A stretch of DNA of 64,000 bases from UTCFX2 sp963827155 (GTDB lineage Bacteria; Chloroflexota; Anaerolineae; Anaerolineales; UBA4823). Made by a program: the position numbers and the translations under genes. The notes under the pieces were generated by a model. It was not told where the DNA came from and searched no databases. It saw only the letters and a list, made by a program, of their open reading frames with translations. The stretch spans positions 680,188-744,187 of the forward strand of contig CAWGZV010000003.1 of NCBI GenBank assembly GCA_963827155.1. The letters run 5' to 3'. Positions within the stretch are counted from its first letter, which is position 1, and every line of letters starts with the position of its first letter. This document shows, one piece after another, positions 36,545-45,219 of the stretch.

Positions 36545-37252
36545 ATGGAGATAGAGAATAGGGATCTGCGCCGTGAGGCAAGCGCTTATGCAATGCGCTT
36601 CGTGCACAGTGGAATGATGCTTGGGATAGGAACCGGCAAAACGGTTGGATATTTTATCGAATTGCTTGGTGGTCTATTTCAACAAGGGGATCTTCATCAT
36701 ATCCAGACCGTACCAACCTCAATCAACAGTGCCAATATGTTAAAAGAATATGGAATCCCAATAGTCAGCTTGAGCGATATTCCCACCCTGGATCTGGCGA
36801 TTGACGGAGCGGATGAAGTGGACCCAGCATTAAATTTGATCAAAGGTCTGGGGCGAGCGCTACTGCGCGAGAAAGTTGTCGAAGTTCACGCCCAGGAGCT
36901 GCTGATCTTGGTAGATGAAACCAAGCTTGTTCAAAAGTTGGGGACTACCTGCCCGCTTCCGGTGGAGATCCTGGCTTTTGAAGCGCAGAGCCATATCCGT
37001 TGGTTGAATACTCTAGGCTGCCGCGCCGAGCTTCGCCTGGAAGAGGATGGATCGCCGGTCGTCACAGATAACGGCAATCTTATGGCGCTGATGTGGTTTG
37101 ATGAGGGGATCCCAAACGCTTACGACCTGGATCAAAAACTGAATAATCGACCAGGTATTCTTGAACATGGCCTGTTCCTAGACATGACTACCAGGGTGAT
37201 AGCGGCTTGTAATGAAGGAATCCATCTCATGGAACGCGACCATGGCAGCTAA
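36545..37252 (+). CDS. rpiA: Ribose-5-phosphate isomerase A
   Basis: 235 residues from the ATG at 36545 (MEIENRDLRREAS); an upstream codon at 36497 would add 16 residues not typical of the family. Conserved segments: GIGTGKTVGYFIELL (substrate-phosphate loop), TSINSANMLKEYGI, DLAIDGADEVDPALNLIKG with the catalytic Asp residues, then ALLREKVV and DNGN. The loops read GTGKT and KGLGRALLREK where GTGST and KGGGGALLREK are usual. It interconverts ribose-5-phosphate and ribulose-5-phosphate in the non-oxidative pentose phosphate pathway. It overlaps rpe by 11 bases. Confidence 0.92.
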   Translation: MEIENRDLRREASAYAMRFVHSGMMLGIGTGKTVGYFIELLGGLFQQGDLHHIQTVPTSINSANMLKEYGIPIVSLSDIPTLDLAIDGADEVDPALNLIKGLGRALLREKVVEVHAQELLILVDETKLVQKLGTTCPLPVEILAFEAQSHIRWLNTLGCRAELRLEEDGSPVVTDNGNLMALMWFDEGIPNAYDLDQKLNNRPGILEHGLFLDMTTRVIAACNEGIHLMERDHGS

Positions 37253-37922
37253 AATTGCACCCTCTATTCTATCCGCCGATTTCGCGAAGTTGGGCGAGCA
37301 AGTTCAAGAATGCATCGCCGCAGGTGCAGATTATATCCATGTCGATGTTATGGATGGACATTTTGTTCCTAACCTGACCGTTGGGCCTTTGGTTGTGTCT
37401 GCCTTAAGCCAGCAAGTGCATGACGCCGGTCTGATTCTCGATACCCATTTGATGATAGAAGCCCCCGAGCGATTGATACCGGATTTTATAGCAGCCGGCT
37501 CTGATATCATCACTGTCCATGTCGAGACTTGCCCGCACCTGCATCGGACCATACTGATGATCAAGTCGAATGGAGCCCGCGCTGGCGTAACACTTAACCC
37601 TGCGACACCGCTGCAACTGCTCGATGAAATCTTGCCCTTTGTCGATTTGGTGCTGATCATGTCTGTCAACCCTGGTTTCGGCGGTCAGGAATTCATCCTA
37701 ACCAGCCTGGAGAAGATTCGCCGCCTCCGAGCAATGTTGGATGTGCGAGGAATTCAAGATGTAGAAATTGAAGTGGATGGAGGGGTTTATCCAGAAAATG
37801 CGGCGAGGCTCGTTCAAGCTGGAGCCTCTGTGCTCGTAGCAGGTTCAGCGATTTTTAATTCTTCCGGAAGCATCGAGGAAAATATTGCTGCCCTGCTCTC
37901 AGCCTCTCGGCAGGCTGCATGA
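37242..37922 (+). CDS. rpe: Ribulose-phosphate 3-epimerase
   Basis: 226 residues from ATG 37242. The TIM-barrel motifs are clear: IAPSILSADFAKLGEQV, DYIHVDVMDGHFVPNLTVGP (metal ligands), DTHLMIEAPERLI, LIMSVNPGFGGQEFI and EVDGGVYPENAARLVQAGASVLVAGSAIF. It converts ribulose-5-phosphate to xylulose-5-phosphate. The overlap with rpiA means the two pentose-phosphate enzymes are made from one transcript. Confidence 0.96.
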   Translation: MAAKIAPSILSADFAKLGEQVQECIAAGADYIHVDVMDGHFVPNLTVGPLVVSALSQQVHDAGLILDTHLMIEAPERLIPDFIAAGSDIITVHVETCPHLHRTILMIKSNGARAGVTLNPATPLQLLDEILPFVDLVLIMSVNPGFGGQEFILTSLEKIRRLRAMLDVRGIQDVEIEVDGGVYPENAARLVQAGASVLVAGSAIFNSSGSIEENIAALLSASRQAA

Positions 37923-38090
37923 ATGAGTTTACGTCAATTGTCGCACTCAATAAGAATTCACAAGCTGACCATTTGACGGGATTTCCAGTGAGAACAGCCC
38001 ATCTCATTGTGCATCTGATCTCCTCGTTTATAATAAACTCAGAACTTGAAAGTATCTCTGCCAAATCCCAATGCTAACGGACGAGGATTA

Positions 38091-38940
38091 ATGATTGTAA
38101 ATAAATTTAATACTAAAAGAACACTCTTTTTATCGGTTATCGGAATGTCAATGATATTAATTACATCCTGCGCTGGTCAGGTAGAGCAAACGAATGCAGC
38201 TCAATCAGCACCAATTGTCAACAGCCTGGCATCGAATCGTCCCTCAGCTGGTGTCCCCAAACAGGCGGTACCCGAGTTCTAATGTAGAAGCGAATTTGCC
38301 GATCGAGCCAGTGATCTCGGAATTGGTGAGCGCCAAAAGCGATACTACTACTCAGCTTCAATCCAATCCACTTCCTTCAATACCGCCATTGCCCGCCAAT
38401 GATGCAGACCAACTCAAAATCTTACCCGAAGCTGAAGTTGCTTCACAACCTGATGCTGAACAGATCCAGCCACAAGCCGATGTGGATCTGTCCATCGCGG
38501 TTGAACCTAAGGTCGGTTTTCGAGCTCCGGATTTCAGCCTCAACTCTTTAGATGGTCAATCTCTTCAGCTCGCTCAACTTCTAGGAAAACCTATGGTGAT
38601 CAATTACTGGGCGACCTGGTGTATTCCATGTAAAAAAGAGCTTCCGATCCTTGAAAAACTCAGCCAGGAATACTCGCAAAAGGGTGTGGTTTTTGTGTCT
38701 GTAAATGCGATAGATCAAGATAACCTGGATAACGTAAAGTCGGTCGTTAATGAGTTGAGCATGACTTTTCCAGTCTTATTAGACGAGAACCGAAAATTTG
38801 CCGATACCTACCGGGCGATCTTCTTTCCGACGACATTTATTATCGATGCGAGTGGGGTTATCCGTCAGGTCAGTCTCGGTGATAACACAGAGGAAGAGCT
38901 GCGTCTAAGCCTGGATCAACTCATATCAGACAGTCTTTAA
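38091..38940 (+). CDS. Membrane-anchored thiol-disulfide redoxin (TlpA/ResA-like lipoprotein), one frameshift
   Basis: The ATG at 38091 follows GAGG. The signal ends in a lipobox (MILITSCAG). A Pro/Ala/Gln-rich linker crosses a frameshift at the three-C run 38271-38273; removing one C joins PKQAVP to SSNVEANLP. The C-terminal half is a redoxin domain: FRAPDFSLNSLDGQSL, VINYWATWCIPCKKELP with the CxxC active site, and FPTTFIIDASGVIRQ with the cis-Pro region. The joined length is about 282 residues. It would reduce disulfides outside the membrane, for example in cytochrome c maturation. The linker is unusually long. Confidence 0.85.
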
Positions 38941-38977
38941 CTTGAATTCTTAAGGTACTTTATTCGTGGTTTTTCCA

Positions 38978-39373
38978 ATGAACGAATCGAATCGCATCCT
39001 GGTTTTTGCCAGACCTGGTCACTTCCGTGAAAGCCTGGTTGCTGTTTTAATGACGCTTCCGCAATCGGAATTGTTCCTGCTGAACAGCCTTAAACGGGAT
39101 GAAACAGAGGTGCTTTCCCCTGGTTTGGATACCCTTGTCCTCGCTGATCCGGATGGTTTGACCCGGGAAAATGCAGCCAGTCTTCAATCTATCAAAGATC
39201 GATATCCAGGTATTCGTTGTGTTGCGCTGGTGGATAATGTTCAGCAATCAAGAGCAGCCAGAGACTTGAGCGTGGACACAGTTCTTCCTAGGGGGGCGTC
39301 TGCTGGTGAGCTGCTTGCCACGATAAAGCGACCGCTTTCAAGAGCAAGCTATCGTGCTACTGCAGCGACCTGA
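38978..39373 (+). CDS. Degenerate receiver-domain-like protein
   Basis: 131 residues from ATG 38978; GTG 38966 is an alternative. The fold pattern follows a CheY-like domain: RILVFARPGHFRESLVAVL at strand/helix 1, LDTLVLADPDGL where the phospho-acceptor Asp would be, CVALVDNV and DTVLPRGASAGELLATIKR at the C-terminus. The acidic pocket near the N-terminus is missing, so phosphorylation by a histidine kinase is doubtful. It follows the redoxin gene with 37 bases between and may be co-transcribed. Confidence 0.55.
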   Translation: MNESNRILVFARPGHFRESLVAVLMTLPQSELFLLNSLKRDETEVLSPGLDTLVLADPDGLTRENAASLQSIKDRYPGIRCVALVDNVQQSRAARDLSVDTVLPRGASAGELLATIKRPLSRASYRATAAT

Positions 39374-39436
39374 TCGAATAGTTGTCCCCCAAATCCTGAA
39401 GTGACAGTTTGAATTAACGACATTAAACTTAATAAA

Positions 39437-39467
39437 AACGACTCACATCGAACAGGTGTGAGTCGTT
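39437..39467 (-). terminator. Intrinsic terminator of gcvT
   Basis: Eleven-base arms AACGACTCACA and TGTGAGTCGTT form a perfect stem with a nine-base loop. The minus-strand transcript continues TTTTTATTAAG. It is 30 bases past the gcvT stop and may also limit read-through from the convergent plus-strand genes. Confidence 0.9.
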
Positions 39468-39496
39468 CCTAAAAATAAAGGCAGATTCAGCCTGGA

Positions 39497-40611
39497 TTAT
39501 CGACGATAGGCTGGGAGGTAGAACGGACGCTTCACAATCTTCGCCTTCAAGGATTTATTTCGGATTACGATATCGATTTCTGCATCGACGGCTGAAAATT
39601 CGGATTGCAGTAGCGCCATCCCTAAATAACGTTCAGTTGTTGGCGAGAACATCCCTGATGTAACATGGCCAATTTGTTTTCCATCTACCTGAACCGGGTA
39701 GTGCTCACGCGCAACTCCTCGCTCTACCATCTCAAAACCAACGAGAACTCTGGGAGGACCTTCCAGCTTTTGCTTTAGGAGTGGATCCCTACCTATGAAT
39801 TGTTTATCCAGACTGAGCGCAAATCCCAGACGTGCTTCAATTGGAGTGATCTCTGAGCTGATTTCATGTCCATAGAGCGGCATGCATGCTTCGAAGCGCA
39901 GGCTGTCGCGCGCTGCAAGTCCGATCGGCTTTACCCCCTCAGGTTCGCCTGCTTTCAGAATCCCCAGCCACACTTTTAAGGCGGATTTGCCGGCACGAAC
40001 AGCTCAAAACCATCTTCGCCAGTGTAGCCAGTGCGCCCAAGTAGAGCGGGCACATCACCGAGCAGATTGACCTGGATTGCGGAGAACCGTTTTGACTTTT
40101 GCAGGTCAACATCTGCAATCCGGTTCAGGATCTCAATCGCGCCCGGACCTTGAAAAGCCATCATGTAAGTTTCTTCCGAGATATCCTTGACACTTACATC
40201 GAATTTGCCTGTATGCGCATTGAGCCAGGCAACATCTTTCTCTCGGTTGGAAGCATTGACAGCCAAGAAGAAATGAAATCCATAATCTGGATCGGGCATC
40301 TTATAGACAAATAAATCATCCACACAGGTCCCATCTTTATAACAAAAAATCGCGTAGTGCGCATCAAGCATCGCCATTTTTGTCACATCGTAAGAGACCA
40401 TTTTGTTTACAAATATTTCTGCCTCTGGACCGCGAACCAGCACCTGACCCATGTGGTCGATATCGAACAGTCCAGCTACCTGGCGAGTGGAATGGTGCTC
40501 TTGGATCGGTCCAGTTGGGTATTGAACTGGCATCTCCCAACCAGCAAATGGCACAATTCTGCCACCATGATCCACGTGCCATTGGTATAAATTGGTTTGT
40601 TTAAGTGCCAT
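39497..40611 (-). CDS. gcvT: Glycine cleavage system T protein (aminomethyltransferase), one frameshift
   Basis: It starts at ATG 40611 behind AAGGAGAATCCT. The first 212 residues contain TNLYQWHVDHGGRIVPFAGWEMPVQY, FDIDHMGQVLVRGPEA and GYTGEDGFELFVPA. The frame breaks at about 39978: one missing T would turn CCTTAAAAGTG into a continuous PPLKVWLGILKAGE. The rest follows in frame: GLAARDSLRFEACMPLYGHEI and GMFSPTTERYLGMALL. The joined length is about 372 residues, normal for GcvT. It makes methylene-THF and ammonia from aminomethyl-GcvH. It lies 6 kb from the other gcv genes and I see no riboswitch before it. The lesion in a core gene suggests a sequence error. Confidence 0.92.
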
Positions 40612-41065
40612 AGGATTCTCCTTCAAATTTCCCTTGAGCTTAATGAGTATTTCAAACTTGTTGGATTATCAACACACAGCGATATTCGGGTTATTGGAAA
40701 TGCCAACTTATATTTGACTCTGGTCGGCTGAGTTTCTATTAAAGGTTGCAGTTTATCGACCCCTTGAACAAATGATCAGCGAAACTGCATTGGGACTGCG
40801 ACCATCCTGATGACCAATGCCAAATCTCCAATAAGGATATCAGGTCACTCGATTTTCTTGAAAAAAAGGTGTAACAATTGATATCTCTATGACTGAGTAT
40901 ACAAATATCTGCACTAAAAATGCAATAGACGAAAGGCACAGGTATTGATGGATATACGTAATCACACTGTCAAGTATGGATGATTGGAAAATGAGATGGA
41001 TTATCTCTGATCGGTACAGGTATAATTTCATTTCCGAGTTTGATCCCCGAGATAAGGCAGGACCT
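40612..41065. other. Intergenic region between divergent gcvT and XRE-cupin genes
   Basis: About 450 bases. It must hold the promoters of both genes. I see no riboswitch-like core, no convincing hairpin and no conserved coding frame; short open frames here look random. Confidence 0.5.
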
Positions 41066-41677
41066 ATGCAGCCACCTGATGAAGATTCACTAACCATGGA
41101 TGTGGGTGTCCGATTAAAGCAGCTACGTTCAGAGAGGGGAAAATCTCTTCGGGCTTTAGCCCGTTCGAGTGGTCTGTCTACAAATGGATTGAGCATGATT
41201 GAGAGAGGTCGTACTTCTCCATCAGTCAGCACCTTATATAAACTGGCAGATGCGTTAAGCGTCCCTATTACTGCTTTTTTCCGAAATGAACCAGATCGAC
41301 AGGATATCGTTTTTAGGAAATCGAAAGAACGAAGGAGCGTCGCAATCCCTAAAGGGGTGTGGGAAGGATTGGGCGGCGAGTCATTTACTGGTAGAGTTGA
41401 AGCATTCATGATCACTCTGGAAAAAGATGCTAACAGCGGTATGGATGGGATGATCCACACCGGGGCTGAACTGGTGCTGTGCCTCGAAGGAGAATTGATT
41501 TATTATGTTGAGGAACATAAATTTCTACTGGAGGCAGGCGACAGTTTAATCTTCGCCGCACAGCTCAAGCATCATTGGACGAATGCAGGTGAAAGCACCG
41601 CAAAAGCAGTTATTATTATATCGGGTTTTGAAACAGGAGAACGGCCGTCAGAATTTCATGCAGCCAACAGACAATAA
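41066..41677 (+). CDS. XRE-family regulator with C-terminal cupin domain
   Basis: 203 residues from ATG 41066, which has AGGAC close upstream. A longer frame from 40976 exists, but its extra residues are not family-like. The HTH spans about 13-66: VRLKQLRSERGKSLRALARSSGLS, then LSMIERGRTSPSVSTLYKLADAL. The cupin follows with HTGAELVLCLEGELIYYVEEHKFLLEAGDSLIFAAQLKHHWTNAGE. Such proteins sense small metabolites in the cupin and control amino-acid, polyamine or stress genes. No obvious target operator was seen. The gene precedes the structured RNA upstream of aspS. Confidence 0.9.
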   Translation: MQPPDEDSLTMDVGVRLKQLRSERGKSLRALARSSGLSTNGLSMIERGRTSPSVSTLYKLADALSVPITAFFRNEPDRQDIVFRKSKERRSVAIPKGVWEGLGGESFTGRVEAFMITLEKDANSGMDGMIHTGAELVLCLEGELIYYVEEHKFLLEAGDSLIFAAQLKHHWTNAGESTAKAVIIISGFETGERPSEFHAANRQ

Positions 41678-41751
41678 GGCACAACTAAAGGTATTCGTAA
41701 TACCTGTTAAAAAGGAGGTTTCACAAGAGTAGAGCATACCTCCCTACTATT

Positions 41752-41780
41752 TTCGCAAAAGCTGGTACTAGTGCTATAAT
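41752..41780 (+). promoter_or_regulatory. Sigma-70-type promoter with extended -10 for the aspS leader
   Basis: The -35 is TTCGCA at 41752-41757, a 17-base spacer follows, and the -10 is a consensus TATAAT at 41775-41780 preceded by TGC (extended -10). The start of transcription should fall near 41787. This is the best-formed promoter in the window. Confidence 0.75.
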
Positions 41781-41786
41781 CCGTTC

Positions 41787-42006
41787 TCACAATCCCGGTC
41801 CACTTAAGGATTTGTTGGATGATCGAATTGTTTTTTATATTAGGTTGCGAGATGCGTCTCGGCATTAGGAGAGAACCAGCTGGTCCAAATTCCTGAGACA
41901 GGAATAATCCTTCGACCCTCGGGGCGTTTGAGATCAGGTGTCAAGGTTATAGATATTGGCATTTTAATCCTATCGCCCCACGCTCCATACGTAGGGCGAT
42001 TTTTTT
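41787..42006 (+). ncRNA. Structured leader RNA or small RNA upstream of aspS, ending in an intrinsic terminator
   Basis: About 220 bases run from the promoter to a terminator and contain no coding frame. Visible pairing: GTTCTC near the 5' end with GAGAAC at 41871-41876; a CGAGA/TCTCG hairpin near 41850; a self-complementary ACCAGCTGGT; a perfect ATTCCTG/CAGGAAT hairpin at 41889-41905. The arrangement promoter, folded RNA, terminator, then aspS ribosome site suggests attenuation control of aspS, or a standalone small RNA that partly reads through. I do not recognise the class. The T-box antiterminator consensus is absent. Confidence 0.55.
41972..42006 (+). terminator. Intrinsic terminator 22 bases before aspS
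   Basis: ATCGCCC at 41972-41978 pairs with GGGCGAT at 41994-42000, followed by six T. The aspS ribosome site AGGAGGA begins 11 bases later, so transcription of aspS from the upstream promoter must pass this terminator. Confidence 0.85.
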
Positions 42007-42028
42007 ATGGATAAACAGGAGGACATTT

Positions 42029-43823
42029 ATGGATAAGACACACACCTGTGGCGAGTTGCGCTCGTCGCATGCGGGACAGGAGGTCCAGCTTGCCGGGTGG
42101 GTTCATCGGCGCAGAGACCACGGAGGCTTGACGTTTGTTGATTTGAGAGACCGATTTGGATTGGTTCAAATCGTCGCTGATCCTATTCGATCACCTGAGG
42201 CGCATAAGAAACTCGAGGAAGTTCGAAATGAATGGGTGATCAAGGTGACCGGAAGCGTTCGACGGCGTCCTTCTGGGGCAGAGAATCCAAACATGCCAAC
42301 AGGCGAAATCGAAGTAGAGGTGAGTGAAGTAGAAATACTGAATCCTGCGAAAACCCCGCCGTTCGCGATTAATAAGGATGAGGAAGTCGACGAGAACACT
42401 CGCCTGCGTTACCGTTATTTGGATCTTCGGCGCGAGCGAATGGCGCGAAATCTGATTCTCCGGCATCGGGTTGTGAAATTCATCCGTGACTTCTTGAATG
42501 CCAATGGTTTTATCGAGGTGGAAACACCGATCTTATTTAAGACCACTCCAGAGGGTGCTCGCGATTATCTGGTGCCTTCCCGTGTACACGCAGGTGAATT
42601 CTATGCTCTTCCGCAGTCGCCTCAACAGCTAAAACAATTGCTAATGGTGGCAGGTGTTGAGCGGTACTTCCAAATTGCCAGGTGTTTCCGTGATGAAGAC
42701 CAGCGCGGCGACCGGCAGCCTGAATTTACCCAGCTCGATCTGGAGATGTCATTCGTCAGGCGAGACGATATTATGCGCATAGCTGAGGATTTATTCACCA
42801 GACTGGTAGCAGAGGTCACACCGCATAAAAAGCTGCTCATGAGTCCCTGGCCTCGTCTCACATATCGAGAGGCGATGGAGCGATTTGGAAAAGACAATCC
42901 GGATCTGCGTTACGGTCTCGAGCTGAAGGACGTCAGCGATCTTGTGGTAAGCAGCGGTTTTAAGGTGTTCGAAACCACGATTTCCCAGGGTGGAGATGTG
43001 CGTGGGATAAACGCGAAAGGCTGCGCAGAGTACACTCGCAAACAGATCGACGAACTCACAGACTTTGTGAAAACTTTTGGTGCAAAAGGATTAGCTTATA
43101 TCGCTATTCCGCTCGAAGGTGAGATGCGTTCGACTTTTGCAAAATTCCTGCCACCTCCGCTTCTTGAAAAGCTGATGGACCGGATGGAAGCTCAACCTGG
43201 CGATCTCTTGCTTTTTGTTGCAGACCAACCAGCGATTGTATTTAAGTCGTTGGCGCGTTTGAGAGTGCTCTTTGCGGAACGGATGAACCTTGCCGACCCA
43301 AATTTGCTTGCATTTTGTTGGGTGATAGATTTTCCCTTTGTAAATTGGAATGCAGATGAGCACCGTTGGGATCCAAGTCATCATCTCTTTACTTCGCCGA
43401 TGCCCGAGGATATCCCTTTGCTTGAGACCGAACCCGGAAAAGCGCGTGGGCAGCAGTATGACCTGGTATTAAATAATTATGAGGTCGGAGGCGGGTCGAT
43501 TCGAATCCACAACCGCCAGCTCCAGGAGCGGGTCTTTTCCTTGATTGGATTAGATCCAGCAGTGGCTCAAGAACGCTTCGGGCATATGTTGGAAGCCTTC
43601 GAGTATGGAACTCCTCCGCACGGTGGGATCGCCCCAGGGATCGATCGAAATCTGCATGATCCTTGCTGATGAACCCAATATCCGGGAAGTAATCGCTTTT
43701 CCAAAGAATCAGGCAGCTCGCGATGTTATGGCGGACGCGCCATCGCCTGTGGAGCCAAAACAGCTTTCGGAACTGCACCTGATCGTTGATTTGCCGCCGG
43801 AAAAACCCGTTATGCTTCCATAA
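42029..43823 (+). CDS. aspS: Aspartyl-tRNA synthetase (one frameshift)
   Basis: ATG 42029 has AGGAGGA five bases upstream. Domains: N-terminal OB-fold anticodon-binding domain (VQLAGWVHRRRDHGGLTFVDLRD), the class II core with GFIEVETPIL and FRDEDQRGDRQPEFTQLDLEM (motif 2), the bacterial GAD insertion in the middle, HHLFTSPMPED, and motif 3 PPHGGIAPGIDR. The frame breaks at the AAA run 43648-43650 directly after the motif 3 Arg. Removing one A restores IDR to ICMILADEPNIREVIAFPKNQAARDVM and the usual C-terminus, about 597 residues. It charges tRNA-Asp (or Asp/Asn) in the cytoplasm. An essential single-copy gene is unlikely to be truly broken here. Confidence 0.95.
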
Positions 43824-43900
43824 ATTTGGAAATATTGGGTCGAATTGTCTGGACGACTTTTCTAATCCAAAATCATCTACTCACGAAGATTCTTTTATGG

Positions 43901-43906
43901 TATAAA
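43901..43906 (+). promoter_or_regulatory. -10 element of the 6S-like RNA gene
   Basis: TATAAA sits seven bases before the predicted 5' end at 43913. I found no good -35 at the expected distance. Confidence 0.45.
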
Positions 43907-43912
43907 ATATTT

Positions 43913-44082
43913 GCCCTACCGTGCACGTGATGCCGCATTACCGGTTTTGAGCCAACAATTTTAGATGGGGTCTCAATCTTCAAAGAGTGACGCGATAGGC
44001 ACTAGCCAAGGCGAAGTTCTTGAGGCGAGGCCCAACCTGCGAAGGCAGGTTCAAAACTCAGCAGCACACGACATGGTGGGGT
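43913..44082 (+). ncRNA. ssrS: 6S RNA (SsrS)-like regulator of RNA polymerase
   Basis: About 170 bases fold into a rod. The closing stem pairs GCCCTACCGTG at the 5' end with CATGGTGGGGT at the 3' end. A large internal bubble carries GGTTTTGAGCCAACA on its 5' side, and on its 3' side a small AACCTGC/GCAGGTT hairpin followed by TCAAAAC, which can pair with GTTTTGA. An apical arm is closed by GGGTCTC with GAGGCCC. Rod shape, central bubble with a 3' hairpin and the GAGCCAACA-GGGGTC sequences fit 6S RNA as I recall it from non-enterobacterial members. 6S RNA mimics an open promoter and sequesters housekeeping RNA polymerase. Confidence 0.65.
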
Positions 44083-44112
44083 TTCTCGAGCCTGGATACA
44101 GGTGAGAAAAAT

Positions 44113-44140
44113 GGTGCCTCTTACATCCGTAGGAGGCACC
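44113..44140 (-). terminator. Intrinsic terminator downstream of the thioredoxin-TPR gene
   Basis: GGTGCCTC and GAGGCACC form an eight-base stem with a 12-base loop. On the minus strand it is followed by ATTTTTCTC. It is 67 bases past the thioredoxin-TPR stop and separates that gene from the convergent 6S-like RNA. Confidence 0.8.
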
Positions 44141-44206
44141 ATCATTTAAACAGGGGTATTGTTCAAAGACTGGTGTTTCTAATAATGCTCAACCAAGTCA
44201 GATCAT

Positions 44207-45043
44207 CTAGAAAAGCACAGATGCCAGCTCTCGCCGGTACATTTGGGCAGTATCATTCTGATCTCCGAGAAGTTCCAGCAGGGAGAGCATGACATAGCGG
44301 GCTACATCGTTTCGATAGTGCTTGTCCTCCCTTAAGATATCAAGCAAACCATCCATAGCTGCTTCATGGTTCCCGCGTTCAACCAATCTCAGAGCCCGAT
44401 TGAAGGCTGGATCGAGTGGTTTATCATCTTCTGGTAGGCTTCCCGCTCTTAATTGACGCAAGGATTGGACAAGCGGCAGAAGCGTTTGAGCGCTTGTGTA
44501 TTCTCGACTAGCAGGGAAGTTTGTCAGGACCGCGAAACTCTCATCGATCTCGCCTTGCAGCAAAAGGCTTTTTGCCAATCCGAGAGAGGCTGAATGGCTG
44601 CCTGCTGAAAGCGAAAGCGCTTCTCGGAATGCTTTTTCAGCTTTCACCGGTTGCTTCAGCGCTAAAAGGCTCATGCCTCTTTCGAGTGCAAGATCTCCCT
44701 GACTTGGAGCGATCGATTTCAGGAATTCTCGCAATCGAGGCTCGGGTTGAACACCCGCAAATTCCGCTATCATCGCCCCATTTCTGAATGCTTTCACAGC
44801 AGGTATGCTGTGAACCCCATATCGAAGAGCCAGGTTTGGACTCTCGTCTACATCGACCTTGGCTAATCGAAAACTTCCCTTGCCCTCTTGTGCAAAACGC
44901 TCCAACACTGGTCCAAGCATCTTACAGGGACCGCACCATTCTGCCCAAAAATCAACCACCACTGGCGTTTGTTGTGAAAATGCCAGAACCTCGTATTCGA
45001 AGTCGGCTTCAGAGACATTCACGATAAATTCTGATGCCATCAT
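44207..45043 (-). CDS. Thioredoxin-fold protein with C-terminal TPR region (CnoX/YbbN-like)
   Basis: 278 residues. The thioredoxin domain covers about 1-110: TPVVVDFWAEWCGPCKMLGPVLE with Cys37 and Cys40, VDVDESPNLALRYGVHSIPAVKAF with the cis-Pro. The remaining 165 residues are TPR-like helices (GMSLLALKQPVKAEKAFREALSLSAGSHSASLGLAKSLLLQGEID) ending LGDQNDTAQMYRRELASVLF. This is the CnoX (YbbN) arrangement: a chaperone-redoxin that protects client proteins from oxidation and aggregation. The family includes versions with and without the CGPC motif; this one keeps it. It is expressed singly. Confidence 0.9.
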   Translation of the reverse strand: MMASEFIVNVSEADFEYEVLAFSQQTPVVVDFWAEWCGPCKMLGPVLERFAQEGKGSFRLAKVDVDESPNLALRYGVHSIPAVKAFRNGAMIAEFAGVQPEPRLREFLKSIAPSQGDLALERGMSLLALKQPVKAEKAFREALSLSAGSHSASLGLAKSLLLQGEIDESFAVLTNFPASREYTSAQTLLPLVQSLRQLRAGSLPEDDKPLDPAFNRALRLVERGNHEAAMDGLLDILREDKHYRNDVARYVMLSLLELLGDQNDTAQMYRRELASVLF

Positions 45044-45219
45044 AATTTTTCTCCACTATCTTCTTCATTTATCCAATACCTTTGGTTTCTAAATCAACCT
45101 GTTTTCTAAATCGAGATTTTACCAGGGAACTATAAGATTTCTATAAACATAACGAATATTTTGCTGCTGAGGTTTCATGCTCCTTATTACTGACACATTC
45201 TGCAAATGAATCAAATTCA

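Noticed and set aside
41689..41705. AGGTATT/AATACCT hairpin after the XRE-cupin gene as a terminator
   Set aside because: A three-base loop and no following T-run; it may form, but terminator function is not supported.
41787..42006. T-box riboswitch before aspS
   Set aside because: No GGTGGNACCGCG-like antiterminator core and no clear specifier-loop arrangement with an Asp codon.
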